A DNA stretch of 64,000 bases, taken from contig NZ_CP035494.1 of NCBI RefSeq assembly GCF_004135285.1, forward strand, positions 806,001 to 870,000, in the 5' to 3' direction. Shown piece after piece: positions 8,582 through 17,747 of the stretch. The stretch's first letter is position 1. The number at the start of each line of letters is the position of its first letter. The position numbers and the translations under genes are program-made. The DNA is from Microbacterium protaetiae (lineage in GTDB: Bacteria > Actinomycetota > Actinomycetes > Actinomycetales > Microbacteriaceae). The notes under the pieces were generated by a model. The model searched no databases and was not told the origin of the DNA. It worked only from the letters and a program-made list of their open reading frames with translations.

Positions 8582-9505
8582 ATGACCACAGTCATCGACA
8601 CAGAGTCGCTGCACAAGCACTATCGGCGCGTACGCGCCCTCGACGGGCTCGACCTGCGGGTCGAGCCCGGGCAGGTGCACGGATTCCTCGGTCCGAACGG
8701 AGCCGGCAAGACCACCACGATCCGCATTCTGCTGGGCCTGGCGCGGAAGACCAGCGGAGCGGCATCCGTCTTCGGGCTCGATCCGTGGAAGGACGCCGTC
8801 GCCGTCCACCGACGCACCGCCTACGTGCCCGGCGATGTGAGCGTCTGGCCGAACCTGTCGGGCGGCGAGGCGATCGATCTGCTCGCGCGGCTGCGCGGGG
8901 CATCCCGCCACGACCGCGCGTACCGCGCCGAGCGCACGCGCCTCGAGAATGCCTTCGACTTCGATCCGCGTCCGAAGGGACGCAGCTACTCGAAGGGAAA
9001 CCGGCAGAAGATCGCGCTGATAGCGGCGTTCGCCGTGCCGGCAGACCTGTACATCCTCGACGAGCCGACCAGCGGCCTCGACCCCCTCATGGAAGTCGCC
9101 TTTCGCGACGAGATATCCCGAGTGCGGGATGCCGGCGCCACCGTGCTGCTGTCCAGTCACATCCTCTCCGAGGCCGAACTGCTGTGCGACCGGGTCTCGA
9201 TCATCCGCGCCGGCCGCATCGTCGAGTCCGGCAGCCTCGACGAGCTGCGACACCTGACCCGCGCAGAGATCTCGTTCGAGGCGACGGATGCCGCGGCCCT
9301 TGCGGGCATCGCGGGCGCCCATGACGCGGTGGTCGATGCCGGCAGAGCCGTCTTCACCGTCGACAGCGATGCTGTCGATGCCGTGCTTCCCGAACTCGCC
9401 CGGCGCAAGGTCGCGGGGCTGCGTATAGCGCCGCCGTCGCTCGAAGAACTGTTCCTGCGCCACTACGGCGACGATCTGGAGAGGATCGAGGCGGACAAGC
9501 GATGA
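8582..9505 (+). CDS. ABC-2 type transporter, ATP-binding protein
   Basis: 307 aa. Walker A GPNGAGKTT (about residue 38), a YSKGNRQK signature variant in place of LSGGQ, Walker B LYILDEPTSGLD (about 160) and the switch His in SSHILSEAE. The C-terminal 80 residues form the accessory domain common in DrrA/CcmA-type exporter ATPases. It overlaps the permease gene by ATGA. Together with the 12-helix permease it resembles the actinobacterial polyketide/tetronasin-type exporters. Probable role: drug or lipid-like compound efflux; substrate unknown. Confidence 0.88.
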   Translation: MTTVIDTESLHKHYRRVRALDGLDLRVEPGQVHGFLGPNGAGKTTTIRILLGLARKTSGAASVFGLDPWKDAVAVHRRTAYVPGDVSVWPNLSGGEAIDLLARLRGASRHDRAYRAERTRLENAFDFDPRPKGRSYSKGNRQKIALIAAFAVPADLYILDEPTSGLDPLMEVAFRDEISRVRDAGATVLLSSHILSEAELLCDRVSIIRAGRIVESGSLDELRHLTRAEISFEATDAAALAGIAGAHDAVVDAGRAVFTVDSDAVDAVLPELARRKVAGLRIAPPSLEELFLRHYGDDLERIEADKR

Positions 9506-11115
9506 TCACCGCACTGCTGCGCCAGCGCTTTCGCCGGGACTGGCTGCAACTTCTGCTGTGGATCCTCGGTACCGCGCTCATGGCGTTCGCGGGGTATTCC
9601 GGGGTGACGCAGTCGTACGCGACCTTCGAAGACCGGCAGAACATCCTGGCCGCCGCCATCGCCAATCCTGTCATCCTGATGTTCCGCGGGCTTCCGTCTG
9701 GGGCGAGCCAGGGCGCGTTCCTCGTGTTCGAGGTGCTGCCGTGGCTCGCGATCCTGGCAGCGCTCATGTCGCTGTTCCTGGCGGTGCGGCACACCCGCGC
9801 CGACGAAGAGGCCGGTCGCAGCGAGCTGTTGGCTGCCACCCCGGCCGGGCGCACGCTGCCGACGATCGCCACGATCGTGCACGGCGTGCTCGCGAATGTC
9901 GTACTCACGGTGCTGACCGCTCTCGCGTTGATCTCCACGGGGCTGGATGCCGCAGGCTCTATCGTGGCCGCGGCGGCCGCCGGTGCCACCGGCGTGGCGT
10001 TTCTGGGCATCGGGCTGATCGCCGCGCAGCTGATGCGCACCTCACGCGGAGCGAATTCGCTGACGGTCTGGGTGCTCGTGGCCACGTTCCTGCTGCGCGG
10101 CATCGGCAACGCCGCGGGAACCCCCAGCGATGACCTCACGCACATCACCAGCGCCTGGCCCGCCTGGCTCTCACCGTTCGGTTGGGCCGAACAGACGCGT
10201 CCATTCGACGCGAACGCGTGGGGGCCGGTGGTACTCGCGGTCGGGTTCGGCATCGCACTGGCGATCGTCGCGACGGTGCTGCAATCGATGCGCGACATCG
10301 GTGCGAGCTTCATCGCGCCCCGGCTCGGGCGCGCTCACGCCCGCCCGGCACTGTCGTCGACGCATGCGCTGGTCTGGCGGCTGTCGGCCGGCTCGCTCAT
10401 CGGGTGGGCGGTGGGTGGTGCGCTGACCGGCATCCTCGCGACGACGCTCGGCAGCGTCGTCGACCAGATCGCCGGTGAGAACCAGGCCGTCGTCGACATC
10501 CTGAAGAAGATCGCGCAGGCGGGTTCGCTCGACGAGGTCGTGGTCACGGTGTTCTTCACGATGCTGGGTATCGTGGCCGGATGCTGCGCCGTGCAGACGG
10601 TCGTACGCGCCCGGCAGGAGGAAACCCACGGCACCGCCGAGCCCATCCTCGGCACACCGGTGCGCCGGGTGGCCTGGTTGGCCGACTACCTCATCGTGGC
10701 CACGTGCAGTGTGCTGATCGTCGTGGCCGCGGCCGTCGTGTTCGCGTTCGTCGGGGCAGCTGCCGCCGGCGGCGATGCCGACATGTACCGCACGGTGCTC
10801 ATCGATGGTGCCGGGCAGGCGGTGGCGGCATCCGTGTTCACCGTCATCACGGGGCTGGTGTTCGTGCTGCTGCCGCGCGCGACGATGGGCATCGCGTGGG
10901 CGGTGCTGCTGGTCGCGACGATGTTGGGGATGTTCGGTCCGCTGTTCGGCATGCCCGAGTGGACGACCAACCTGTCGCCGTTCAGCGTGACCCCGGTGGT
11001 GTCGGGCAGCGACGTCGACCTGCGCGGGCTGTGGTGGCTTGTGCTGGCGATCGCGGTGGGGGCTGCGGCATCCCTCACCCTCATGCGGCGGCGCGAGCTG
11101 GCCACGAGCGGATAG
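9502..11115 (+). CDS. ABC-2 exporter permease, about 12 membrane helices
   Basis: 537 aa. Two repeats of about six hydrophobic segments follow a short cytoplasmic start (MITALLRQRFRRDW). DEEAGRSELLAATPAGR in the first half and QEETHGTAEPILGTPVRR in the second are matching coupling-loop motifs, showing that this is a duplicated permease. This architecture fits the large permease of antibiotic-exporter ABC systems, which works with a single ATPase. Co-transcribed with the upstream ATPase gene and followed 11 bases later by a regulator gene. Confidence 0.88.
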   Translation: MITALLRQRFRRDWLQLLLWILGTALMAFAGYSGVTQSYATFEDRQNILAAAIANPVILMFRGLPSGASQGAFLVFEVLPWLAILAALMSLFLAVRHTRADEEAGRSELLAATPAGRTLPTIATIVHGVLANVVLTVLTALALISTGLDAAGSIVAAAAAGATGVAFLGIGLIAAQLMRTSRGANSLTVWVLVATFLLRGIGNAAGTPSDDLTHITSAWPAWLSPFGWAEQTRPFDANAWGPVVLAVGFGIALAIVATVLQSMRDIGASFIAPRLGRAHARPALSSTHALVWRLSAGSLIGWAVGGALTGILATTLGSVVDQIAGENQAVVDILKKIAQAGSLDEVVVTVFFTMLGIVAGCCAVQTVVRARQEETHGTAEPILGTPVRRVAWLADYLIVATCSVLIVVAAAVVFAFVGAAAAGGDADMYRTVLIDGAGQAVAASVFTVITGLVFVLLPRATMGIAWAVLLVATMLGMFGPLFGMPEWTTNLSPFSVTPVVSGSDVDLRGLWWLVLAIAVGAAASLTLMRRRELATSG

Positions 11116-11126
11116 ATTCGACAGTG

Positions 11127-11588
11127 ATGACCGAGTTTCCCGCTGTCGAGGCCGCCGAACGCGGCGCCGCCGTCATGACGGCGGCCGGGATGCCCCGAAT
11201 GCCCGCGCGCGTGATGATGGCGCTGATGGCGGCACCGGCCGACGGCTACACGGCTGCCGAGCTGTGCGAGCGGCTCGGAGTCAGCGCGGCGGCGGTGTCG
11301 GGCGCGGTGCGGTACCTGCAGCAGCTGCACTTCGTGCACCGGCGCACGGTTCCGGGTGAACGCCGCGAGCGGTACGTGCTGCTCGAGGATGCCTTCTACC
11401 GCTCGGTCGTCGACAACGTTCCGGTGTATGAGCGGTCGGCAGCGATCCTCGACGACATGGCCGCCGGTCTCGGCGGCGATGCCGTCGCACAGCAGCGCGC
11501 GGCTGACATCGCCGCGTTCATGCGCTTTCTGGCGCAGCGGATGCCGCGACTGATCGACGAGTGGGAGGCCGAGCGCAGCGCGGGGTGA
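11127..11588 (+). CDS. GbsR/MarR-type transcriptional regulator
   Basis: 153 aa. A winged helix-turn-helix covers residues about 25-95: ALMAAPADGYTAAELCERLGVSAAAVSGAVRYL in pieces, then the wing PGERRERY. A helical tail ends DEWEAERSAG. This pattern matches GbsR-like MarR regulators placed with ABC exporters. The start at 11127 (or the in-frame GTG at 11124) follows the permease stop by 11 bases. It is probably the local regulator of the exporter. Longer in-frame readings upstream run through the permease gene and are not credible. Confidence 0.8.
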   Translation: MTEFPAVEAAERGAAVMTAAGMPRMPARVMMALMAAPADGYTAAELCERLGVSAAAVSGAVRYLQQLHFVHRRTVPGERRERYVLLEDAFYRSVVDNVPVYERSAAILDDMAAGLGGDAVAQQRAADIAAFMRFLAQRMPRLIDEWEAERSAG

Positions 11589-11913
11589 CACTCGCGTCCG
11601 CAGGCGCCTGCGCCGCCGCGCGCGCCGCACCCGCGCACCGCACCCGCACCGCCGCACCCGCACCGCCGAGACGTAGCCTGGCGTGCGAAACACCACGCAA
11701 TGCGCTGAGTCTCGCGCGCCAGAGTGAGTCTCGCCGGCGTAGCGCCGGCTCGCGGGCCGGCGCCCGCCCGCGCACCCGCACCCGCACCCGGTCTGCAGGC
11801 GCGCCACAGGGCGCCATCGCGAAGCGGGCACGCCGCTCTCACTGCAATGTCAAGGCCGAGCCGCGCCGCGTGGAGACAATCTGCTCAACTTCACGCGGCC
11901 GCTCGCTGCTCCC
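11589..11913. other. Gene-free GC-rich stretch with short repeats
   Basis: No credible gene was found in these 325 bases. CGCACCCG-type octamers recur in two clusters (about 11628-11667 and 11770-11791). There is a 12-bp perfect palindrome GCAGGCGCCTGC (11600-11611) and a GCCGGC stem-loop (11733-11749). TGGCGTGCGAAAC (11679-11691) is an imperfect inverse of GTCTCGCGCGCCA (11709-11721). It lies between two genes that point toward each other, so some structure may serve termination. Confidence 0.6.
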
Positions 11914-12144
11914 TCAACCGCGCCAGTAGCCGTTCGCCGCGGCGACAGTCTGGAAGTTGATCGCTATCACCTGCGACACGGCGATCAGGCTGTCAGCGTC
12001 GTCGGCGTAGTCGGGACGCAACTTCTGCCGCGTCTCTGCATCCGGTTGGGTGACCTTCACGCTGTTGCGCGAGATCTTCACTGCCAGCGCAAATCCTTCC
12101 TCAGGCGAATCGGTGACCAGAGACGGAAGCCAAGTGTCAGCCAT
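11914..12144 (-). CDS. Small hypothetical protein, 76 aa
   Basis: I do not recognise this protein. The start at 12144 (MADTWLPSLV) is chosen because AAAGGA lies about 5 bases upstream; longer reading frames have no ribosome site. The product is soluble-looking and acidic, with no signal peptide or membrane segment. The middle is charged (KISRNSVKVTQPDAETRQK) and the C terminus more hydrophobic (SLIAVSQVIAINFQ). It stands alone upstream of the ABC exporter operon and runs the same way. The reading frame and ribosome site support a real gene. Confidence 0.6.
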   Translation of the reverse strand: MADTWLPSLVTDSPEEGFALAVKISRNSVKVTQPDAETRQKLRPDYADDADSLIAVSQVIAINFQTVAAANGYWRG

Positions 12145-12267
12145 GGCGGTCCTTTCACATGGCGTGCGAAGGAGTCGCGCGCGACTGCACTCTACCCGGT
12201 ATGAACGCTGGGGAGGGGTGATGCGCTCGACGCGCACGATCGATACGCCGGTCCGGGTCGCGGCAGG

Positions 12268-14346
12268 TCAGACCGAGTCGTCCTCCGTCGCCACCGGCAC
12301 AGCCCCGGTGACCACGGGCACCGCGCCGGTGGCCGCTTCCAGCGCCTCTTCGAGGTCGATGTCGGCGGCGGCCTGCTCGAACTGCGCGCGGTACAGGCGC
12401 CAGTACGCGCCCTCGCGGGCGATCAGTTCGTCGTGGGTGCCCTTCTCGACGATGTCACCGTGCTCCATCACCAGGATCAGGTCGGCGTCGCGGATCGTCG
12501 ACAGGCGGTGCGCGATCACGAACGAGGTGCGCCCCTGGCGCAGCGCGGCCATCGCGTGCCGCAGCAGCAGCTCGGTGCGGGTATCGACCGAGCTGGTCGC
12601 CTCGTCGAGGATGAGCACCGACGGCTGCGCGACGAACGCGCGCGCGATCGTGATCAGCTGCTTCTCGCCCGCCGAGACGTTCGACGCGTCTTCGTCGAGC
12701 ACCGTGTCGTACCCGTCGGGCAGTGAGTGCACGAACTTGTCGACGCGGGTCGCAGTCGCGGCATCCACTATCTCGTCATCGGTGGCCGACTGCCGACCGT
12801 ACCGGATGTTCTCGCGGATCGTCCCTGCGAAAAGCCACGGGTCCTGCAACACCATGCCGGTGCGCTCGCGCACATCATCGCGGGTGAGTTCGGCGATGTC
12901 CTGCCCGTCGAGCAGAATGCGCCCGCCCTCGAGCTCGTAGAAGCGCATCAGCAGATTCACCAGGGTCGTCTTGCCCGCACCCGTCGGCCCCACGATCGCC
13001 ACCGTCTGGCCCGGTTCGACCCGGAACGACAGATCGGAGATGAGCGGCCGCTCGGGGTCGTACGAGAACTTCACATTCTCGAACTCGATGACGCCGCGAC
13101 CCGGGGTGTACTCGGGGGCGTCGGAGGCGTCGGGCTCCTGCTCGTCCTGGTCGAGCAGGTCGAAAACGCGCTCTGCCGAGGCGGTGCCCGACTGCACGAC
13201 CGCCGCCATGCCGCCGATCTCTGAGAGCGGCTGGGTGAACTGCTGCGAGTACTGGATGAACGCCTGCACATCACCCAGACGCAGGTTGCCCGATGCGACC
13301 ATCAGACCGCCCAACACCGCGATGCCGACATACGTGAGGCTGCCGATGAACATCATGCCGGGCATGATGATGCCCGAGAGGAACTGTGCCTTGAAGGATG
13401 CCTCGAACAGCTCGTCGTTCTCATCGGCGAACTTGGCGCGCGAGTCCTTCTCACGACCGAACACCTGCACCAGTGCGTGCCCCGAGAACGACTCCTCGAC
13501 GCGGGCGTTCAGTCGCCCGACCTTGCGCCACTGCGTGCTGAACGCCTTCTGCGATTTCGGACCGATGACGCCGAAGATGATCGCCATCAGCGGCAGCGAC
13601 ACCAGGGCGACAAGCGCCAGCTGCCACGAGATAGTGAACATCATCACCAGTACGCCGATCACCGTCAGCACACTTGTCAGGGCTCCTGACAGCGATTGCT
13701 GCATCGTCTGGGTGATGTTGTCGATGTCGTTGGTGACCCGCGAGATGAGTTCGCCGCGCTGCACCTTGTCGAAGTAGGCCAGAGGCAGTCGGTTCAGCTT
13801 GGCTTCGACGTCTTCACGCAGCTTCCACATGGTGCGCACCATGATCACGTTGATGACATAGCCCTGCACCCAGCTCAGCAGCGCCGAGGCCACATAGATG
13901 ACCAGCACCCAGACGATGACGTAACGCAGGCGGTCGAAGTCGATTCCCGCGCCCACGCGGAAGTCGCTCATCGCCGCGATCATGTTGGCCATGTCGGTCT
14001 GGCCGCCGGCGCGCAGCCCTTCGACGACCTGCGCCTGCGTGGTGCCCGCCGGGAAGAACTGGCCCAGGGTGAGTGAGGCAACGCCCTCGAAGATGATGTT
14101 GGTCGCCTGGCCGAGCACCTTCGGTGCGATCACGGCGAGCACGACGGCCACCGCCCCCGCCAGAGAGACGAGCGAGAACCCGAGCCAGTGGGGCTTGAGG
14201 AGTCCGACCATCCGAGTGAAGCTCTTGCCGAAGTTCGCGGCCTTGCCGGGCGCGACGCTGTCCCAGTCGCCGGAGTTCAGTCGCGCCTGCTCGGCGAGTT
14301 CCTGCTCGAGGCGCTCCTCTTCGGTGAGCATGTCGGGAGCACTCAT
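12268..14346 (-). CDS. Heterodimeric ABC exporter, subunit with consensus Walker B
   Basis: 692 aa, half-transporter (six membrane helices, then an ATPase domain) with a 60-residue N-terminal extension. Walker A is GPTGAGKTT, Walker B VLILDEATSSVD carries the catalytic Glu, and the switch is AHRLST. Its signature motif is VSAGEKQ instead of LSGGQ. With the neighbouring subunit, whose Walker B Glu and switch His are changed, this forms one consensus and one degenerate ATP site, as in TM287/288, BmrCD or TmrAB. It overlaps the partner gene by ATGA. Probable multidrug or lipid export. Confidence 0.92.
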   Translation of the reverse strand: MSAPDMLTEEERLEQELAEQARLNSGDWDSVAPGKAANFGKSFTRMVGLLKPHWLGFSLVSLAGAVAVVLAVIAPKVLGQATNIIFEGVASLTLGQFFPAGTTQAQVVEGLRAGGQTDMANMIAAMSDFRVGAGIDFDRLRYVIVWVLVIYVASALLSWVQGYVINVIMVRTMWKLREDVEAKLNRLPLAYFDKVQRGELISRVTNDIDNITQTMQQSLSGALTSVLTVIGVLVMMFTISWQLALVALVSLPLMAIIFGVIGPKSQKAFSTQWRKVGRLNARVEESFSGHALVQVFGREKDSRAKFADENDELFEASFKAQFLSGIIMPGMMFIGSLTYVGIAVLGGLMVASGNLRLGDVQAFIQYSQQFTQPLSEIGGMAAVVQSGTASAERVFDLLDQDEQEPDASDAPEYTPGRGVIEFENVKFSYDPERPLISDLSFRVEPGQTVAIVGPTGAGKTTLVNLLMRFYELEGGRILLDGQDIAELTRDDVRERTGMVLQDPWLFAGTIRENIRYGRQSATDDEIVDAATATRVDKFVHSLPDGYDTVLDEDASNVSAGEKQLITIARAFVAQPSVLILDEATSSVDTRTELLLRHAMAALRQGRTSFVIAHRLSTIRDADLILVMEHGDIVEKGTHDELIAREGAYWRLYRAQFEQAAADIDLEEALEAATGAVPVVTGAVPVATEDDSV

Positions 14347-16070
14347 GCCTGCACCCCCAGCTGCGAGTCGACGATCTCTTTGTAGGTGGTCGATGACGCG
14401 AGCAACTCGTCATGCGTGCCGATCCCCACGACCCGGCCCGCGTCGAGCACGATGATGCGGTCGGCGTCGGTGATGGTGGACACCCGCTGCGCGACCACGA
14501 TCTTGGTGACCTCGGGCATCCGCTGCCACAGCGCCTGTCTGAGCCGGGCATCGGTGGACAGATCGAGGGCCGAGAACGAATCGTCGAAGACGAGGATGTC
14601 GGGCTGATGCACGATGGCGCGCGCGATGGCCAGGCGCTGCCGCTGCCCACCCGAGACGTTCGTGCCGCCCTGCGCTATCCGCGACGACAGACCGCCCTCC
14701 TTCTCGGCGACGAAGTCGCGCGCCTGGGCGATCTCGAGGGCCTCCCACAGCTCGGCATCGGTCGCCTCCTCGCGGCCGAACCGCAGATTCGAGGCGATAG
14801 TGCCGCTGAACAGGAACGGTCGCTGGGGAACCAGGCCGATCCCCTTCCACATGGTGTCGAGGTCGGCCTCGCGCACGTCGACGCCGGCGACGCGCACGGC
14901 ACCGCCGGTCACATCGAACAGCCGTGGGATGAGCGAGACCAGGGTCGTCTTGCCCGCCCCGGTCGACCCGACGATGGCCACAGTCTCACCCGGTTCGGCG
15001 CGGAACGAGACATCCTGCAGAACCGGCTCGTCGGCACCCGGGTACGCGAAGGTGACGTGGTCGAATTCGACGGTGCCGGGGCGGGGAAAGTCCTGGACCG
15101 GGTCGGTGGGACGCGCCAGTGAGGTGTCGGCATCGAGCACCTCGCCGATGCGCTCGGCCGAGACCGCGGCACGCGGGATCATGATCGTCATGAAGCTGGC
15201 CATCAGCACACCCATGAGGATCTGGCCGACATACTGCATGAAGGCGAACAGCGTGCCGATCTGCACATCGCCGTCGTTGACGGCGATGCCGCCGAACCAG
15301 ATCACCCCCACGACGGTGAGGTTCAGCACCAGCATCGCCAGCGGGAACAGGACCACGAACAGCGACCCGACCTTGCGCCCGACCACCATGATGCCGGTGT
15401 TCGCGCCGCGAAAGCGCTCTTCTTCGATGCGCTCGCGCACGAATGCGCGCACGACGCGCACACCCGTCAGCTGCTCACGCATGATGCGGTTCACCGCGTC
15501 GAGCTTGCCCTGGTACGAACGGAAAAGCGGCACCATGCGGCTGACCACGAGCACGGCCAGAATCAGCAGCGCGGGCACCGACACCCCGATGAGCCAGCTC
15601 AGACCCACGTTCTGACGCAGTGCCATGATGACCCCGCCGATGGCCATCAGCGGCGCCGTGACGAGCATGGTCGCGCCCATCATCGCCAGCATCTGCACCT
15701 GCTGCACGTCGTTCGTGTTGCGGGTGATCAGCGATCCCGCGCCGAACGTCGAGATCTCGCGTTCGGAGAACGAGCTGACCCGGTCATACACATCGCGGCG
15801 GATGTCGCGACCGGCCGCCATCGCCGAGCGCGCGGCGAAGTAGGTGGCGATCACCGAGGCCACGATCTGGCCGAGTGAGATCAGCAGCATGAACACACCG
15901 TGCGACCAGATGAAGCCGGTGTCGCCGACGGCGACGCCCTTGTCGATGATGTCGGCGTTCAGACGCGGCAAGTACAGCTGCGCCATCGCCGAGGCGAATT
16001 GGAAGACGAGGACGCCCAGCAGCAGCCAGCGATAGGTCTTGAGGTAGCGGATGAGGATTTTGGCGAGCAC
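14343..16070 (-). CDS. Heterodimeric ABC exporter, subunit with degenerate ATP site
   Basis: 575 aa: six membrane helices, then an ATPase domain. Walker A GSTGAGKTT and signature VSGGQRQRLAIARA are intact. However, Walker B is ILVFDDSFSALD, with Asp in place of the catalytic Glu, and the switch region is AQRVST, with Gln in place of His. Such changes mark the degenerate-site partner of heterodimeric exporters. The matching consensus subunit lies immediately downstream with an ATGA overlap. It is the first gene of the pair. Confidence 0.92.
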   Translation of the reverse strand: MLAKILIRYLKTYRWLLLGVLVFQFASAMAQLYLPRLNADIIDKGVAVGDTGFIWSHGVFMLLISLGQIVASVIATYFAARSAMAAGRDIRRDVYDRVSSFSEREISTFGAGSLITRNTNDVQQVQMLAMMGATMLVTAPLMAIGGVIMALRQNVGLSWLIGVSVPALLILAVLVVSRMVPLFRSYQGKLDAVNRIMREQLTGVRVVRAFVRERIEEERFRGANTGIMVVGRKVGSLFVVLFPLAMLVLNLTVVGVIWFGGIAVNDGDVQIGTLFAFMQYVGQILMGVLMASFMTIMIPRAAVSAERIGEVLDADTSLARPTDPVQDFPRPGTVEFDHVTFAYPGADEPVLQDVSFRAEPGETVAIVGSTGAGKTTLVSLIPRLFDVTGGAVRVAGVDVREADLDTMWKGIGLVPQRPFLFSGTIASNLRFGREEATDAELWEALEIAQARDFVAEKEGGLSSRIAQGGTNVSGGQRQRLAIARAIVHQPDILVFDDSFSALDLSTDARLRQALWQRMPEVTKIVVAQRVSTITDADRIIVLDAGRVVGIGTHDELLASSTTYKEIVDSQLGVQA

Positions 16071-16139
16071 GGAGAACTCCAGAAGAAGAACGCGCGAATG
16101 CGCGGACGTAATAGCTTGCCACGAATCTCCGACACTCTG

Positions 16140-16604
16140 CTAGCTGCCGAGAGCCTCCACCGCGTCCAGCGCGGGCCGCTGCCCCTTCACCAAGCGGGTG
16201 CGCGCGGCATCCACCGGCATCCATTCGGCGCGATCGACCTCGGGAAACTCCGCCCGCCTGCCCGAGCGCGGCGGCCACTCCATCTCGAATGTGCCGAAGG
16301 CGAGATCGGATGCCGCGAACCCGGTGCCGTCCGCGGCGAACACGCTCACCCGCTTGCCCGACGCATACGCCCACGTGCCCAGCTCGACATAGGGACCGGC
16401 CGGCGGATCGATGCCGAGCTCTTCGCGGAACTCCCGGACCGCGGCATCCACCGCCGTCTCGGTCTCGGGGTCGAACTCGCCCTTCGGGATCGACCAGGCG
16501 CCCTCGTCTTTGCGCGCCCAGAACGGGCCGCCCATGTGCGCGATGAGCACCTCGAGCACCCCGCCGGCGCGGCGGTGCACAAGCAGCCCCGCGCTGCGGA
16601 TCAT
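16140..16604 (-). CDS. Nudix hydrolase
   Basis: 154 aa. The Nudix box is partly visible: an IPKGEFDPETE stretch leads into the helix AAVREFREELGI, giving the GX5EX7REUXEEXGU pattern that binds Mg and cleaves nucleoside-diphosphate-linked compounds. An N-terminal ISAG-like strand (MIRSAGLLVHRR) matches the NUDIX NTP pyrophosphohydrolase group. The ATG at 16604 shares one base with the stop of the aldo/keto reductase gene (TGATG), which decides the start over the longer open frame. Substrate unknown. Confidence 0.85.
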   Translation of the reverse strand: MIRSAGLLVHRRAGGVLEVLIAHMGGPFWARKDEGAWSIPKGEFDPETETAVDAAVREFREELGIDPPAGPYVELGTWAYASGKRVSVFAADGTGFAASDLAFGTFEMEWPPRSGRRAEFPEVDRAEWMPVDAARTRLVKGQRPALDAVEALGS

Positions 16605-17617
16605 CAGGCCAGACGCGCCTTCGGCGACACCGTGTAGGTGTTCTGCGGGTCGCGCTCGACGACGTCGCCGAGTGCCGTGTCGATGGCGGCCATCACGTCG
16701 GCGTCGAGCTTCACGCCCGACGCGGCGACGTTCGAGGCTATCTGCTCGGGACGGGATGCCCCGACCAGCGCCGCGGCGACGTTCGGGTTCTGCAGCACCC
16801 AGGCGATGGCCAGCTGCGGCATCGTCAAGCCGCAGTCCGAGGCGATCGGCTCGAGTCGCTGCACCGCGGTGAGCACCTCGTCGCGCAGGAATCCCTTGAT
16901 GAAGTGGGCGCCGCTCTTCTCGTCGGTGGCCCGCGACCCGGCGGGCACCGGCTGGCCGGGCAGGTACTTGCCCGACAGCACGCCCTGCGCCATCGGCGAC
17001 CAGACGATCTGCGAGATGCCGAGTTCGGCACTGGCCGGCACGACCTTGTCTTCGATCACACGCCAGAGCATCGAGTACTGGGGCTGGTTCGAGATGAACG
17101 GCACCCGCAGTTCCTTGGCCAGGGCGGCACCCTCGCGCAGCTGCTCGGCGGTCCACTCGCTCACCCCGATGTACAGCGCCTTGCCGGCGCGCACGACGTC
17201 GGCGAAGGCCTGCATCGTCTCTTCGAGCGGGGTCTCGTAGTCGTACCGGTGCGCCTGATAGAGGTCGACATAGTCGGTGCCCAGACGCTGCAGCGAGCCG
17301 TCGATGCTCTCGAAGATGTGCTTGCGCGAGAGTCCGGTGTCGTTCGGACCCTGAGGACCCGTCGGAAAGTACACCTTCGTGAAGATCTCGAGCGAGGCGC
17401 GGCGCTGGCCGGCCAAGGCCTTGCCCAGCACGACCTCGGCGGCCGTGTTGGCGTAGGTGTCGGCGGTGTCGAAGGTCGTGATCCCGGCATCCAGTGCCGC
17501 ATGCACCGTCGCGATGGCGCCGGAGTCATCGATCTGAGAGGCATGGGTGACCCAGTTGCCGTAGGTGATCTCCGAGACCTTGAGTCCGCTGTTACCGAGA
17601 TAGCGATGTTCGACCAT
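16604..17617 (-). CDS. Aldo/keto reductase (Kv-beta / YghZ-like)
   Basis: 337 aa TIM-barrel NADPH oxidoreductase. The catalytic set is visible: Asp and Tyr in TTFDTADTYANTAAE, Lys in IFTKVY, and His in YQAHRYD. The C-terminal cofactor segment is GASRPEQIASNV. The sequence resembles the bacterial L-glyceraldehyde-3-phosphate reductase/potassium-channel beta-subunit group, which reduces aldehydes. It forms a two-gene unit with the Nudix hydrolase downstream. Confidence 0.9.
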   Translation of the reverse strand: MVEHRYLGNSGLKVSEITYGNWVTHASQIDDSGAIATVHAALDAGITTFDTADTYANTAAEVVLGKALAGQRRASLEIFTKVYFPTGPQGPNDTGLSRKHIFESIDGSLQRLGTDYVDLYQAHRYDYETPLEETMQAFADVVRAGKALYIGVSEWTAEQLREGAALAKELRVPFISNQPQYSMLWRVIEDKVVPASAELGISQIVWSPMAQGVLSGKYLPGQPVPAGSRATDEKSGAHFIKGFLRDEVLTAVQRLEPIASDCGLTMPQLAIAWVLQNPNVAAALVGASRPEQIASNVAASGVKLDADVMAAIDTALGDVVERDPQNTYTVSPKARLA

Positions 17618-17637
17618 GCCTCTACGCTAGTCGCGCC

Positions 17638-17723
17638 GTTCGGCTCGCAGGAACTTCTGGTCGCGCGGCCGCGACACGCCGGGCGACACGCCCGGGATCA
17701 CAAAAACGTCCTGCGAGCCGAAC
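17638..17723. repeat. Dispersed 86-bp palindromic element, copy 1
   Basis: The outer arms (17638-17652 and 17709-17723, beginning GTTCGGCTCGCAGGA) are perfectly complementary over 15 bases. Inside is a smaller hairpin CCGGGC-GACAC-GCCCGG (17679-17695). The element sits between the stop of the DUF4407 gene and the start of the aldo/keto reductase gene. A second copy with the same outer arms, inner hairpin and length occurs at 22505-22590, so this is a repeat family rather than a single terminator. Confidence 0.85.
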
Positions 17724-17747
17724 ATGGAGGGGCGGGATGCTGCGGCG

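Noticed and set aside
11914..12237. A 107-residue version of the small hypothetical protein
   Set aside because: The extra 31 residues are Arg-rich and preceded by no ribosome site; AAAGGA supports the start at 12144.
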